Positions 6,961 to 15,945 of a stretch of DNA of 51,720 bases are shown piece after piece (within the stretch, counting starts at the first letter, position 1; the number at the start of each line of letters is the position of its first letter). The notes beneath the pieces are model-generated. The model was not told the origin of the DNA. It ran no database searches and worked only from the letters and a program-made list of their open reading frames with translations. Origin of the DNA: Desulfobulbus elongatus DSM 2908 (lineage in GTDB: Bacteria > Desulfobacterota > Desulfobulbia > Desulfobulbales > Desulfobulbaceae); NCBI RefSeq assembly GCF_000621145.1, contig NZ_JHZB01000028.1, positions 1 through 51,720 of the forward strand, read 5' to 3'. A program made the position numbers and the translations under genes.

Positions 6961-9132
6961 ATGACCAGAAGCATACCCCGGCAGCAACTGACCGAGACGG
7001 CGGAAACCGTGCTTGAACGGCGCTACTATCTGAAGGATGCGGCGGGCAGGCCGTTGGAAAACTGGGAAACCCTCTGCCGTCGGGTGGCGGACGCGGTGGC
7101 CCTGGTGGACGGCGATCAGCCCGATTACGAGGGGCTGGCCGATCGCTTCTTCACCATGATCTACACCCTCGATTTCCTTCCCAACTCGCCCTGCCTGATG
7201 AACGCCGGCACCGATCTCGGCCAGTTGTCGGCCTGTTTCGTCCTGCCGGTGGACGACTCGATGGACGGCATCTTCACCTCCATCCGCAACGGCGCCCTGG
7301 TGCACAAGACCGGCGGCGGCACCGGCTATTCATTTTCCCGCCTGCGGCCCAAGAATTCGGCGGTCCGCTCCACCCAGGGCGTGGCCTCCGGGCCCCTGAG
7401 CTTCGCCGCCGTGTTCGACGCCGCCACCGAGACCATCAAGCAGGGCGGCAAGCGGCGCGGCGCCAACATGGGCGTGCTCCGGGTCGATCACCCCGATATC
7501 CTGGAATTCATCGTCGCCAAGCAGGACCAGAGCCGCTACACCAACTTCAATTTCAGCGTCGCCATCACCGACCTGTTCATGAACGCGGTCAAGGACGATC
7601 TCGAATACGACCTGATCGACCCCTCCAACGGCCGCGTCATCGACACCCTGCGCGCCCGCGACGTCTTCGACCGGATCGTTGACCTGGCCTGGCACAACGG
7701 CGAGCCCGGCGTGCTCTTCATCGATGCCGCCAACCGCGACAACGCCACGCCGCAACTGGGCAAATTCGAGGCCACCAACCCCTGCGGCGAGCAGTGGCTC
7801 CTGCCGTACGAGTCGTGCAACCTGGGTTCGATCAACCTGGCCCAGTATGTCCGGGAAGGCAAGATCGACTGGGAACGCCTCGGCGCCACGGCCCGGCTGG
7901 CGGTCCGCTTTCTCGACAACGTCATCGACTGCAACCGCTTCCCCATCCCTGAAATCGCCGAAATGACACAGAAAACCCGCAAAGTCGGCCTGGGCATCAT
8001 GGGGCTGCACGACATGCTCATCCAACTGGAGCTGCCCTACGCCAGCGAGGAGGGACGCCAGGCCGCGGCCGAGGTCATGGCCTTCATCCGCACCGAGGCC
8101 GAGGCCGCCTCCATCGAGCTGGCGGAGCTGAAAGGCCCGTTTCCGGCCTACGATCCGGAGATCAACACCTATCCGGCCCGCCGCAACGCCGCCCTGACCT
8201 CGATCCAGCCCACCGGCACGGTGTCGATGATCGCCGACTGCGCCTCGGGCTGCGAGCCCTATTTCTCCATCGTCATGATCAAAAACGTCATGGACGGCGA
8301 CCGGCTGCTCATGGCCAACAAGCTGTTCGAGCGGGTGGCCCGGGCCGAGGGCTTTTATTCCGCCGAACTCATGGAAAAGGTGGCCACCAGCGGCACGGTC
8401 ATCGGCCATGCCGAGATCCCGGTCAAGTGGCAGGAAATCTTCCGCACCGCCCAGGACATCAGCCCGGAACAGCACATCCGCATGCAGGGCATTCTCCAGA
8501 AAAACGGGGTCGACTCCTCGATCTCCAAGACCATCAACCTGCCTGCCTCGGCCACCCAGGACGATGTCCGCACCTCCTACATGCTCGGTTTCGAGCTGGG
8601 CTGCAAGGGCTTGACCGTCTACCGCGACGGCTCCCGCGACCACCAGGTGCTCAACACCGTGGCCGCCAGCCCGGACCTGACCGCCATGGTCTCCGGCGAG
8701 GGGCTGGTGCGCAAGGCCACCCTGCCCGATGTGCTCAGCGCCAAACGCTACCGGCTCAAGGACATCAACCAGGAAACCATCTATCTGATCGTCTGTTTCG
8801 ACGAGGACGAAAAACCGATGGAGGTCTTTGCCAAGTTCCCCTTCGACAACCGGGTGGACCTGAAGGACAAGTCAACCATGTGGACCACCACCTGCCGCCT
8901 GGTGTCGCTGGCCCTGCGCTACCAGATTCCCATGGACGAGATCATCAAGCAGTTGGACCGCTCCTCCGGCCACATGCTCGATCTGCCCGCCCAGTTGGGC
9001 AAGCTGCTGAAATCGTTCATGGCCGGCACCCAACACGGGTTCGCCTCGATCTGCCCCGAATGCCAGGGCAGGCTGGTGTTCGAAGAGGGGTGCGAGGTGT
9101 GCCGGGATTGCGGCTATTCGAAGTGCTCGTGA
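6961..9132 (+). CDS. nrdJ: Adenosylcobalamin-dependent (class II) ribonucleotide reductase
   Basis: This 723-residue enzyme reduces ribonucleotides to deoxyribonucleotides using a cobalamin-generated thiyl radical, with or without oxygen. The N-terminal catalytic barrel is seen in NSPCLMNAGTDLGQLSACF (redox Cys), the HKTGGGTGYSFSRLRP block, and ATNPCGEQ followed by ESCNLGSINLA (catalytic Asn-Cys-Glu). The C-terminus ends in a Cys-rich CPECQGRL...CRDCGYSKCS tail that could bind zinc or shuttle electrons. I chose the ATG at 6961 because GAGGAAGAGG lies just upstream and the conserved sequence starts soon after; the frame stays open to 6844. It stands alone behind NrdR-like boxes. I found no cobalamin riboswitch in the leader. 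Confidence 0.95.
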   Translation: MTRSIPRQQLTETAETVLERRYYLKDAAGRPLENWETLCRRVADAVALVDGDQPDYEGLADRFFTMIYTLDFLPNSPCLMNAGTDLGQLSACFVLPVDDSMDGIFTSIRNGALVHKTGGGTGYSFSRLRPKNSAVRSTQGVASGPLSFAAVFDAATETIKQGGKRRGANMGVLRVDHPDILEFIVAKQDQSRYTNFNFSVAITDLFMNAVKDDLEYDLIDPSNGRVIDTLRARDVFDRIVDLAWHNGEPGVLFIDAANRDNATPQLGKFEATNPCGEQWLLPYESCNLGSINLAQYVREGKIDWERLGATARLAVRFLDNVIDCNRFPIPEIAEMTQKTRKVGLGIMGLHDMLIQLELPYASEEGRQAAAEVMAFIRTEAEAASIELAELKGPFPAYDPEINTYPARRNAALTSIQPTGTVSMIADCASGCEPYFSIVMIKNVMDGDRLLMANKLFERVARAEGFYSAELMEKVATSGTVIGHAEIPVKWQEIFRTAQDISPEQHIRMQGILQKNGVDSSISKTINLPASATQDDVRTSYMLGFELGCKGLTVYRDGSRDHQVLNTVAASPDLTAMVSGEGLVRKATLPDVLSAKRYRLKDINQETIYLIVCFDEDEKPMEVFAKFPFDNRVDLKDKSTMWTTTCRLVSLALRYQIPMDEIIKQLDRSSGHMLDLPAQLGKLLKSFMAGTQHGFASICPECQGRLVFEEGCEVCRDCGYSKCS

Positions 9133-9681
9133 CCCATCAATCAGCTTGATGTTATTTCCCATGCTATCGGGGGGATTTCCTCTGCAACACCCACCGGCTT
9201 TTTTCCCTGCGGGGCGTTCTTTTTTCGCTTAACAAAAAAACAGAACGCCCCGTTTGATCTGTGCCCCACGCTCAACAAAGGACGGCCCCTACCGCTGAGG
9301 CAGGCGACAAGGGATTCTTTATCCTTCGAATTTTTCAAGTCATTATACAAGGTTGATGTCGTTTTGGCAGGCGCGGCCAGGAGAAGTCCTGTCATGGTAA
9401 GGGATTTTTTGTTGTTGCTCCTGTCGAAAATACTTGAATTTCCATGAATCCATGCGAAAATTCTCTTCCTTCCTATTTTGCTGCGCATCCCTGGACCAGG
9501 GGCATGATGGTGATGATCGCCATGAAAAAAAAAGCAAGAAAATTACCCTGAATTTTCGGCAGGTTCGGAACAGGGGCCAGGGGATGGAAAGTGGTTTGTG
9601 TTGCAATGGATCGAATTTCTGTTATTTTCCCTTATCTTGATAGCGAAAGCCATTATCTGACTTCAACTTGAGAGAGGGATT
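9133..9681. other. Intergenic region with a long inverted repeat (9211-9251)
   Basis: No gene is convincing in these 549 bp. GGGGCGTTCT at 9211-9220 pairs with AGAACGCCCC at 9242-9251. The pairing extends inward through a T6 and an A7 tract, so the RNA would form one long stem with a small loop. This may serve as an nrdJ terminator, but the expected T-tract lies inside the stem instead of after it. The rest is AT-richer than the neighbours. Confidence 0.5.
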
Positions 9682-10188
9682 ATGCGGACCACCAAGCTCG
9701 TATTCCTCGTGATAGTCGGCTTGGCGATGATCGAGTTTTCCATTGGACGACCACGTTTCGCTGTGGCGGCAACCACGGCACCCAAGACATCGCACGCCTC
9801 CCCCAGAATCGCTGCCCCCGCAGCCAAACCCGCCAAAAAGCCCCAGGCAATTGTTCGGAAGAAGGCCAAGGCCTCCTCGGCCATGAAAGGCATGGCCGTC
9901 GTCTATTCCGACAAGCTTAATGGCCGCAAGACCGCCAGCGGCCAGCGGTTCAGCCAGAAACATCTGACGGCGGCGCATCGGACCCTGCCGCTCGGCACGA
10001 AAGTCCTCGTGACCAACGTCCGAAACAGGAAGTCGGTCGAGGTGCTGATTAACGATCGGGGCCCCTGGACCGCTGGTCGGATCATCGACCTGTCGGCCGC
10101 CGCGGCCGAGCGGGTTGGACTGGGAAAGACCGGAAAAATTCTCGTGCAGTTAGAAATCGTCTCGCAATCAGCGGTGAACAAGTCGTAG
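9682..10188 (+). CDS. rlpA: RlpA-like septal ring lytic transglycosylase / rare lipoprotein A family
   Basis: The 168-residue product has an N-terminal hydrophobic export signal (about 5-30), an Ala/Pro/Lys-rich linker (about 31-65) and a double-psi beta-barrel domain (about 70-160). Family hallmarks are GMAVVYSDKLNGRKTASGQ, LTAAHRTLPLGTKVLVTN, INDRGPW and IIDLSAAAAERVGL. In RlpA the barrel cleaves peptidoglycan strands lacking stem peptides, and the acidic residue in the INDRGP segment is catalytic. There is no lipobox Cys and no C-terminal SPOR domain, so this is a short soluble or membrane-anchored member. A good ribosome-binding site (GAGAGAGG) precedes the ATG. The gene stands alone with its own terminator. 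Confidence 0.88.
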   Translation: MRTTKLVFLVIVGLAMIEFSIGRPRFAVAATTAPKTSHASPRIAAPAAKPAKKPQAIVRKKAKASSAMKGMAVVYSDKLNGRKTASGQRFSQKHLTAAHRTLPLGTKVLVTNVRNRKSVEVLINDRGPWTAGRIIDLSAAAAERVGLGKTGKILVQLEIVSQSAVNKS

Positions 10189-10193
10189 ACGGA

Positions 10194-10221
10194 CGGCACC
10201 CCTCGCCGGGTGCCGTTTTTT
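10194..10221 (+). terminator. Rho-independent terminator of rlpA
   Basis: CGGCACCC (10194-10201) pairs perfectly with GGGTGCCG (10208-10215) across a 6-nt loop and is followed at once by six T residues, 6 bp after the rlpA stop codon. Confidence 0.92.
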
Positions 10222-10271
10222 CTTTCTTCTTTCTCCCTGTCGCCCACCTGTGCCATGCCAAGGGGATTCCC

Positions 10272-10778
10272 ATGCGCTCATGCTTCCCGTTCCATCCGTT
10301 CCGTCTGATGTCCCTCTGTGCCGTCGCCGCTTGCCTTGCCGGTTGTGCCGCCGCACCGCCAGCCGGGCAGTGGCTCATCGAGCCGGGGGTGGAGCAGCTT
10401 TTCGAATCCGGCAGGGTGCTCCCGGACCACGCCTACTACTACCTCGGTTCCTCCACGGCACCGGATTCCATCATCGCCATTCATCGCCGCTTTACCCTCC
10501 GTACCAGGGTCTGGGCCGAAGTGGACCTGACCGAGGCCAAGTTGAACGGCTGGTTGCAGTGGTATCGGACCGAACACTATCCTCCCGGCTGCGAATATCG
10601 GGGCGGGGTCATTCTCATGCCCGACGGGCAACAGGCCGGTTTCTGGTATTCCCAGAACATCATCAACATCGTTTACATGCCGGAACCCGGCATCCTCGAA
10701 GTCTACCAACCCCATTCGGTCGCCGGCGGGACCTGCGGAAAGGAAAACGACTCCATGTTTTTTGGCGGGATGGAATGA
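10272..10778 (+). CDS. Lipoprotein of unknown function
   Basis: The 168-residue product starts with a lipoprotein signal whose lipobox is LAGC (Cys25). The mature part has no membrane span or repeat. It is rich in aromatic residues (AYYYLG, WLQWYRTEHYPPGCEYRG) and contains two further Cys residues that might form a disulfide. I do not recognise a family. An AAGGGG ribosome-binding site precedes the ATG. It begins 50 bp after the rlpA terminator, so it is probably a separate transcript, and it faces the convergent DedA gene. Confidence 0.75.
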   Translation: MRSCFPFHPFRLMSLCAVAACLAGCAAAPPAGQWLIEPGVEQLFESGRVLPDHAYYYLGSSTAPDSIIAIHRRFTLRTRVWAEVDLTEAKLNGWLQWYRTEHYPPGCEYRGGVILMPDGQQAGFWYSQNIINIVYMPEPGILEVYQPHSVAGGTCGKENDSMFFGGME

Positions 10779-10861
10779 TGGCGGCGCCGGATCGTGCGCC
10801 GAATTGTCGGACGAACGACTGAGGAGCGCCGGCTGAAGCGGGCACGCCCGTGGGAACGGCG

Positions 10862-11422
10862 TCAGAACAGGCGGTCGAAGAATTCGAGATTGCCGAAGAA
10901 ATAGCCGGCCAGCACGCAGACCACCACCCATCCGGTTCCCCCCAGGACGCTGTAGGGGAAAAACACCCGCAGCCGCATTTCGGCCATGCCGGCCACAAAG
11001 GGAACATAGGTGCGGAGAAAGGGGATGAACCGGCACAAGGTGACCGCCTTGGTTCCGTACTTTTCGAAAAAGTCGTGCGCCCTGTTCAGGTTCTCCTGAT
11101 TGAAGAAACGTCCATGCCTGCCGGCAAAGGCCTTGTGGCCGAACCAGATGCCCATCAACCGGTTGAAATTGTCGCCCAGGACGGCGGCGATGGGAAAGAG
11201 GACCAACACGATTTTCAGGTCCATGGCATCGCTGGCGCAGAGGGTGCCGATGGCGAACAGCATCGAATCGCCGGGCAGGAAAGGGGCGACCACCAGGCCG
11301 ACCTCACAGAAGATGATCAGGGCGATGAGCCCGTAGATCAACATGCCGTGGTTGTTCACGAGCACGGTGAGGTGCTGGTTGATGTTGATGGTCAATGCAA
11401 TGATGTGATGGATGATATCCAT
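10862..11422 (-). CDS. DedA-family (SNARE-associated) membrane protein
   Basis: The 186-residue product has four to five hydrophobic spans and the DedA/VTT core: EVGLVVAPFLPGDSMLFAIGTL, GDNFNRLMGIWFGHKAF, and the CRFIPFLRTYVPFVAGMAEM box with its key Arg residues. Bacterial DedA proteins take part in undecaprenyl-phosphate or phospholipid recycling across the inner membrane and in envelope homeostasis. I chose the ATG at 11422 because the hydrophobic DedA sequence starts there; the frame is open further upstream but reads as Arg/Pro-rich non-family sequence. No clear ribosome-binding site is visible at this start, and the protein is slightly shorter than typical DedA members (about 200), so a start 10-20 codons upstream remains possible. 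Confidence 0.85.
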   Translation of the reverse strand: MDIIHHIIALTININQHLTVLVNNHGMLIYGLIALIIFCEVGLVVAPFLPGDSMLFAIGTLCASDAMDLKIVLVLFPIAAVLGDNFNRLMGIWFGHKAFAGRHGRFFNQENLNRAHDFFEKYGTKAVTLCRFIPFLRTYVPFVAGMAEMRLRVFFPYSVLGGTGWVVVCVLAGYFFGNLEFFDRLF

Positions 11423-11451
11423 GGGGGTGCCAAAAGCGACATGGGGATTGA

Positions 11452-11580
11452 TCAGTCCTTCTCCAGGAGGCGCGCAGGAACCTCGCGGCTTGCCGCGCGT
11501 GGGCAGCGGTCGTTGCCGATGTCGACCGGGCATAGGGCGCATTCGCGGCCACAATCGGCGCATTCCGGAAAACGATCCAC
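11452..11580 (-). CDS. Possible small Cys-rich protein upstream of dedA
   Basis: A short frame starting at GTG 11580 (or at a TTG further upstream) encodes about 42 residues with the spacing C-x2-C-x3-C-x2-C-x8-C (CADCGRECALCPVDIG and NDRCPR), suggestive of a metal-binding knuckle. It ends 29 bp before the DedA start on the same strand. No Shine-Dalgarno sequence is obvious and the family is unknown, so this may be a chance frame. Confidence 0.3.
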   Translation of the reverse strand: MDRFPECADCGRECALCPVDIGNDRCPRAASREVPARLLEKD

Positions 11581-11844
11581 GTGGGGAACAAAAACGTGGA
11601 CGATATTCGCCGATCCAGGGAAGAGCAATAAAAAAATGATGCCATGGTGAGAAACGGCCCGTTCTTCGGCGATGTCACCGCTGCAGGGCGCGCCCATCCA
11701 GGGCGCGGAGAGAGGCCGGGGCATCCCCGCCGGGGTGTGCGGGCTTTGCCCCGGTGTGGGCGGGGCTGCCATCGTTTTTCGCAACGAGCGGCTGGGAGAG
11801 CTCCGGGATGGCCGTTTACCCGCGAAAAATGTTGTGTGGGTCGG

Positions 11845-11872
11845 TTGACAAGTGGCAGCCCTGCGTTATGCT
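11845..11872 (+). promoter_or_regulatory. Sigma-70 type promoter of the ABC operon
   Basis: A perfect -35 TTGACA (11845-11850), a 16-bp spacer and TATGCT (11867-11872) as -10 lie upstream of the ABC ATPase gene. They imply a 5' leader of roughly 210 nt. Confidence 0.6.
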
Positions 11873-12044
11873 ATGCCCCGGATTCATCCACAGGGAATGA
11901 TTGCGCTCCGCCGACCCGATTGTCCGTGCCCATGCCCATGTATCCGCTTTCCGCCATTAATGCCGCCCGACGCGGCCAGTGCTTCCCCCTGCTTCGCCGC
12001 GGCAACCGGCCGCCTCCCCCGTCTGTCCCGACCCTCTGATCCCG

Positions 12045-12076
12045 AGCGCCTTTGCGCGCTGTTTTTTCGTTTTTTT
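12045..12076 (+). terminator. Terminator-like hairpin in the leader of the ABC operon (possible attenuator)
   Basis: AGCGC (12045-12049) pairs with GCGCT (12056-12060), followed by two T-runs (12062-12067 and 12070-12076). The hairpin sits immediately before the ribosome-binding site of the ABC ATPase (AGGAG at 12078-12082), downstream of the promoter at 11845. The stem is short, so strength is doubtful. Confidence 0.4.
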
Positions 12077-12088
12077 CAGGAGATCACC

Positions 12089-13015
12089 ATGATCCATGTC
12101 GACCATCTGACCCGAACCTATGGACCGCATACGGCGGTCGACGACGTCTCGTTTGCCATCGGTGCCGGCGAGATCGTCGGCCTGCTCGGCCACAACGGCG
12201 CCGGCAAGACCACGATCATGAAAATGCTGACCGGCTTTCTGGAGCCCACCGGCGGCACCATCCGGATCAATGGCCTGGATATGGCCGTCGACCGGCGCGC
12301 CATCCAGGCCCTCATCGGTTATCTGCCGGAGAACTGCCCGGTCTATCCGGAGATGACCGTGGCCGGCTATCTCGAATACCAGGCGACCTTGCACGGGGTC
12401 GGCGCCGACCGCATGGGACCGCTGCTCCGCGACACCCTGCTCCGCACCGCGCTCACCGACAAGGCCGGCCAGCGGATCGCCACCCTGTCGCGGGGATACC
12501 GCCAGCGGGTCGGCGTGGCCCAGGCCATCCTCCACCGGCCGAAAATCCTCATCCTCGACGAGCCCACCAACGGCCTCGATCCCACCCAAATCCAGCACAT
12601 GCGCGGCCTGCTCCGCGATCTGGCCCGGGAGTCGACCCTGCTGATCTCCACCCACATCCTCCAGGAGGTGCAGGCGGTCTGCGACCGGGTGATCATCATC
12701 CAGCGCGGCCGCAAGGTCCTCGATGCCCGTCTGGCCGACCTGAGCGCCGGCCAGCGGCTGCTGGTGACCACCGATACCGGGGCCGATGAACTGCTCGCCG
12801 CAATGGACGGGGTCGCCACGGTGGAAACGCTGTCCGTCGAAGGCGGCCGGAGTTGCTATGCCCTCTCCGGCGAAGTGTCCGCCCGCGAACTGGCGGCTGC
12901 CGTGGCCGCCACGGTGGTCGGCCAGGGCCGGCCGCTGTACGGGCTTGCGCCGGAGGCGCGCAACCTGGAAAAAATATTCAGTGAAATCAACATGACTGGA
13001 GGAAGGGAACAATGA
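12089..13015 (+). CDS. ABC transporter ATP-binding protein, GldA-like
   Basis: This 308-residue ATPase contains Walker A GHNGAGKTT (about 39-47), a Q-loop region, the signature LSRGYRQRVGVAQA, Walker B ILILDEPTNGLDP and the switch His in STHILQE. A C-terminal extension of about 80 residues follows the ATPase core, as in GldA and related ABC-2 ATPases. It powers the permease encoded by the next gene, whose ATG overlaps its stop codon by 4 bp. The ATG at 12089 has the ribosome-binding site AGGAGA 5 bp upstream. The frame is open much further upstream, but that part is Pro/Cys-rich and not family-like. GldA proteins are named after gliding motility, but the same triad occurs in many non-gliding bacteria, where its substrate is unknown. 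Confidence 0.92.
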   Translation: MIHVDHLTRTYGPHTAVDDVSFAIGAGEIVGLLGHNGAGKTTIMKMLTGFLEPTGGTIRINGLDMAVDRRAIQALIGYLPENCPVYPEMTVAGYLEYQATLHGVGADRMGPLLRDTLLRTALTDKAGQRIATLSRGYRQRVGVAQAILHRPKILILDEPTNGLDPTQIQHMRGLLRDLARESTLLISTHILQEVQAVCDRVIIIQRGRKVLDARLADLSAGQRLLVTTDTGADELLAAMDGVATVETLSVEGGRSCYALSGEVSARELAAAVAATVVGQGRPLYGLAPEARNLEKIFSEINMTGGREQ

Positions 13016-15945
13016 GCACCCTGCGCACGGTCGCCCGCCGGGAGTTGGCGGTCTTTTTCGCCACGCCCGCGGCCTTCATCTTCTTCGGCGCCTTTCTCGC
13101 CGCCACCCTGTTCATCTTCTTCTGGGTGGAGACCTTTTTCAGCCGCAACATCGCCGATGTGCGGCCGATGTTCGAATGGATGCCGCTGCTCCTCATCTTC
13201 CTCTCGGCGGCCGTCACCATGCGGGTCTGGTCCGAGGAGCACCGGGCCGGTACCCTGGAGCCGCTCCTGACCGCGCCGGTGAGTCTGCCGGTGCTGGTCG
13301 GCGGCAAGTTCGCCGCCTGTCTCGCCCTGGTGGCCATCGGTCTGCTCCTGACCCTGCCGCTGCCCGTCACCGTGTCCCTGCTCGGCCGGCTCGACTGGGG
13401 GCCGGTCTTCGGCGGCTATCTCGCCAGCCTGTGCCTGGCCGGCGCCTATCTCGCCATCGGCCTCTTTGTCAGCGCCCAGTTCAACAGCCAGATCGTCAGC
13501 CTGATCGTCTCCACCCTGGCCTGCACCGTGCTCTACCTTGTGGGCTCCAGCACCCTGACCGCCTTTTTCGGCAACCAGGCCGGGGAAATGCTCAAACTGC
13601 TCGGCGCCGGCTCCCGTTTCGCCGCCATCACGCGCGGGGTGATCGATCTGCGCGATCTGGTCTATTGCCTGAGCCTGACCGGCATCTTCCTGGCCCTCAA
13701 CGTCTTCACCCTGGAGCGGCAGCGCTGGGCTGGCAATCCGGCCAACAGCGCGCACCGCCGCTGGCTGGCGCTGACCGTGCTGCTGGTCGCCAACTTTTTC
13801 CTGCTCAACCTGTGGCTGGCGCCGCTGGGCATGCTGCGGGCCGACCTGACAGAAGGCCGCATCTACTCGATTTCGCCGGCCACCCGTTCCTATCTGGGGC
13901 GGTTGCAGGAACCGCTGCTCATCCGCGGCTACTTCTCCGCCCAGACCCATCCGCTCCTCGCCCCCTTGCAGCCGCAACTGCGCGACCTGCTGCGCGAGTA
14001 CGAGGTGGCCGGCAACGGCCGGGTCAAGGTCGAATTCGTCGATCCCCAGGAAAAGCCGGAGCTGGAGCAGGAGGCCGGCGAGAAATACGGCATCCGGCCC
14101 GTGCCCTTCCAGACCGCCTCCCGCTACCAGACTGCGGTCACCAATTCCTACTTCGATATCCTGATCAAGTACGGCGACGAGTTCGTCACCCTCGGCTTCC
14201 AGGATCTGATCGAGGTCAAGAGTGAGGGCGACACCAAGCTGGAGGTCGAACTCCGCAATCCCGAACATGACATCACCAGGGCGATCAAGAAGGTGCTGTA
14301 CAGCTACCAGGGCGGCGGCAATCTCTTTGCCGCGATCGGCGCGCCGGTGACCTTCCACGGCTACATTTCGCCCGAGGCCAGGTTGCCGCAGCCGCTGATC
14401 GAATTAAAGAAGTCGCTGGAAGCGGTGCTGGCCGATTTCAGGCAGCAGGCCGGCGACGCATTCACCGTCGATTTTGCCGACCCCGAGGCCGACGGCGGCC
14501 AGTTGGCGCAGCGCCTGGCCAAGGAGTTCGGCATGCAGCCGATGATGGCCGGCCTGCTGTCGCCGCAGACCTTCTGGTTCTACATGACCCTGGAGAGCGG
14601 CGGCCAGCAGGTGCAGGTGGCCCTGCCCGCGGCCCTCGACAAGGCGGCGCTGAAAACAGCCATCGAGGCGGGGCTGAAGCGTTTCTCCAAAGGCATGCTC
14701 AAGACCGTGGCCCTGTACACGCCGCCCGTGAGTCCGGCCATGGCCCAGTTCGGCATGCCCGACCAGAGCAATACCTTCCAGCTCCTGCAGCGCTTCGCTG
14801 AAGAGGAACACCGGGTCAAGCCCGTCGACCTGAGCACCGGCCAGGTGGACCCGGAGGCGGACATCCTGGTGGTGGTCGCGCCTGAGCGGCTTCAGGAAAA
14901 ACAGGTGTTTGCCATCGACCAGTTCCTCATGCAGGGCGGCACCGTGGTCCTGGCCACCGCGCCCTTCGACGTCAGCCTCCAGGGCCGGATCAGCGCCGAG
15001 GAGAAAAAAAGCGGCTTGGCCGACTGGCTGGCCGGCTACGGCATCAAGCTGGAGCCGACCCTGGTGCTCGATCCCCAGAACGCCGCCTTTCCGGTGCCGG
15101 TGGAACGCCAAGCCGGCGGCTTTGCCATCCGCGAGACCCACCTGATCAACTATCCCTATTTCGTCGACATCAGGAGCGACGGCATGAACCGGGGCAGCGG
15201 CCTGCTCACCGGCATCGACCAGCTGTCCATGACCTGGGCCTCGCCGATCGCGGTGGATGGCGAGAAAAACAAGGACCGCCAGGTGGTGCGGCTGCTGGAG
15301 AGTTCACCGGGAGCCTGGCTGTCCGATTCCATCGATATCCAGCCCGATTTCGACCGCTATGGCCAGGCCGGATTCGCCCAGGGCGAACCCGCCGGCCGGC
15401 AGTTGCTGGCCGTGCTGGTGGAAGGCGCCTTCGACTCATGGTTCAAGGGCAAGACCTCGCCCCTGATCGAGGAAGCGCGCAAGCAGCAGGCCGAAAAGGA
15501 GAAACAGCAACAGCAGAAAACCCTGGCCGATCCCAGGGAAAACAAGGCGCCCGCGGCCGAGCCGCCCCAGCCCGAGGTGATCGGCCGGGTGCTGGAGCGG
15601 TCACCGGATTCGGCCCGGATCATTCTGCTGGCCTCCAACACCTTCCTGACCGATACCAGTCTCGATCTGGCCTCCGGTGCCGGCGGCAGCCGCTATCTCA
15701 ACCCGCTTCAACTGGTGGCCAACTGCATCGACTGGTCGCTGGAGGATCGCGATCTGCTTTCCATCCGCGGACGCGGCCATTTCGCCCGCACCCTGCTGCC
15801 CATGGACAAGGACGAGCGCATGCTCTGGGAATATCTCAACTATGGCTTGGCGGCTGTCGGCCTGCTGGCCGTCTGGGGGGTGCACCGGGCGATCCGGGCC
15901 GGGTCGCGGCGGCGTGAACAGATGCTGATTGCCGGGAGGATATGA
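13012..15945 (+). CDS. GldF-GldG fusion: ABC-2 permease joined to an auxiliary periplasmic-type domain
   Basis: The 977-residue protein combines two parts that are separate genes in Bacteroidetes. Residues 1-240 are an ABC-2 permease of the GldF type (six hydrophobic spans; RRELAVFFATPAAFIFFG at the start and RVWSEEHRAGTLEPLLTAP). After a span at about 250-275 comes a GldG-like region (about 280-900), which starts RADLTEGRIYSISPATR and includes a LLREYEVAGNGRVKVEFVDP segment, and ends in a final membrane span (about 942-962) with a basic tail. A Gln/Lys/Glu-rich linker lies near 820-845. It forms an inner-membrane complex with the upstream ATPase (4-bp overlap) and is coupled to the downstream DUF4340 gene (4-bp overlap). 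The substrate is unknown. Confidence 0.9.
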   Translation: MSTLRTVARRELAVFFATPAAFIFFGAFLAATLFIFFWVETFFSRNIADVRPMFEWMPLLLIFLSAAVTMRVWSEEHRAGTLEPLLTAPVSLPVLVGGKFAACLALVAIGLLLTLPLPVTVSLLGRLDWGPVFGGYLASLCLAGAYLAIGLFVSAQFNSQIVSLIVSTLACTVLYLVGSSTLTAFFGNQAGEMLKLLGAGSRFAAITRGVIDLRDLVYCLSLTGIFLALNVFTLERQRWAGNPANSAHRRWLALTVLLVANFFLLNLWLAPLGMLRADLTEGRIYSISPATRSYLGRLQEPLLIRGYFSAQTHPLLAPLQPQLRDLLREYEVAGNGRVKVEFVDPQEKPELEQEAGEKYGIRPVPFQTASRYQTAVTNSYFDILIKYGDEFVTLGFQDLIEVKSEGDTKLEVELRNPEHDITRAIKKVLYSYQGGGNLFAAIGAPVTFHGYISPEARLPQPLIELKKSLEAVLADFRQQAGDAFTVDFADPEADGGQLAQRLAKEFGMQPMMAGLLSPQTFWFYMTLESGGQQVQVALPAALDKAALKTAIEAGLKRFSKGMLKTVALYTPPVSPAMAQFGMPDQSNTFQLLQRFAEEEHRVKPVDLSTGQVDPEADILVVVAPERLQEKQVFAIDQFLMQGGTVVLATAPFDVSLQGRISAEEKKSGLADWLAGYGIKLEPTLVLDPQNAAFPVPVERQAGGFAIRETHLINYPYFVDIRSDGMNRGSGLLTGIDQLSMTWASPIAVDGEKNKDRQVVRLLESSPGAWLSDSIDIQPDFDRYGQAGFAQGEPAGRQLLAVLVEGAFDSWFKGKTSPLIEEARKQQAEKEKQQQQKTLADPRENKAPAAEPPQPEVIGRVLERSPDSARIILLASNTFLTDTSLDLASGAGGSRYLNPLQLVANCIDWSLEDRDLLSIRGRGHFARTLLPMDKDERMLWEYLNYGLAAVGLLAVWGVHRAIRAGSRRREQMLIAGRI

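Noticed and set aside
7330-8643. 437-codon minus-strand frame opposite nrdJ
   Set aside because: Antisense shadow of nrdJ with no motif or ribosome-binding site.
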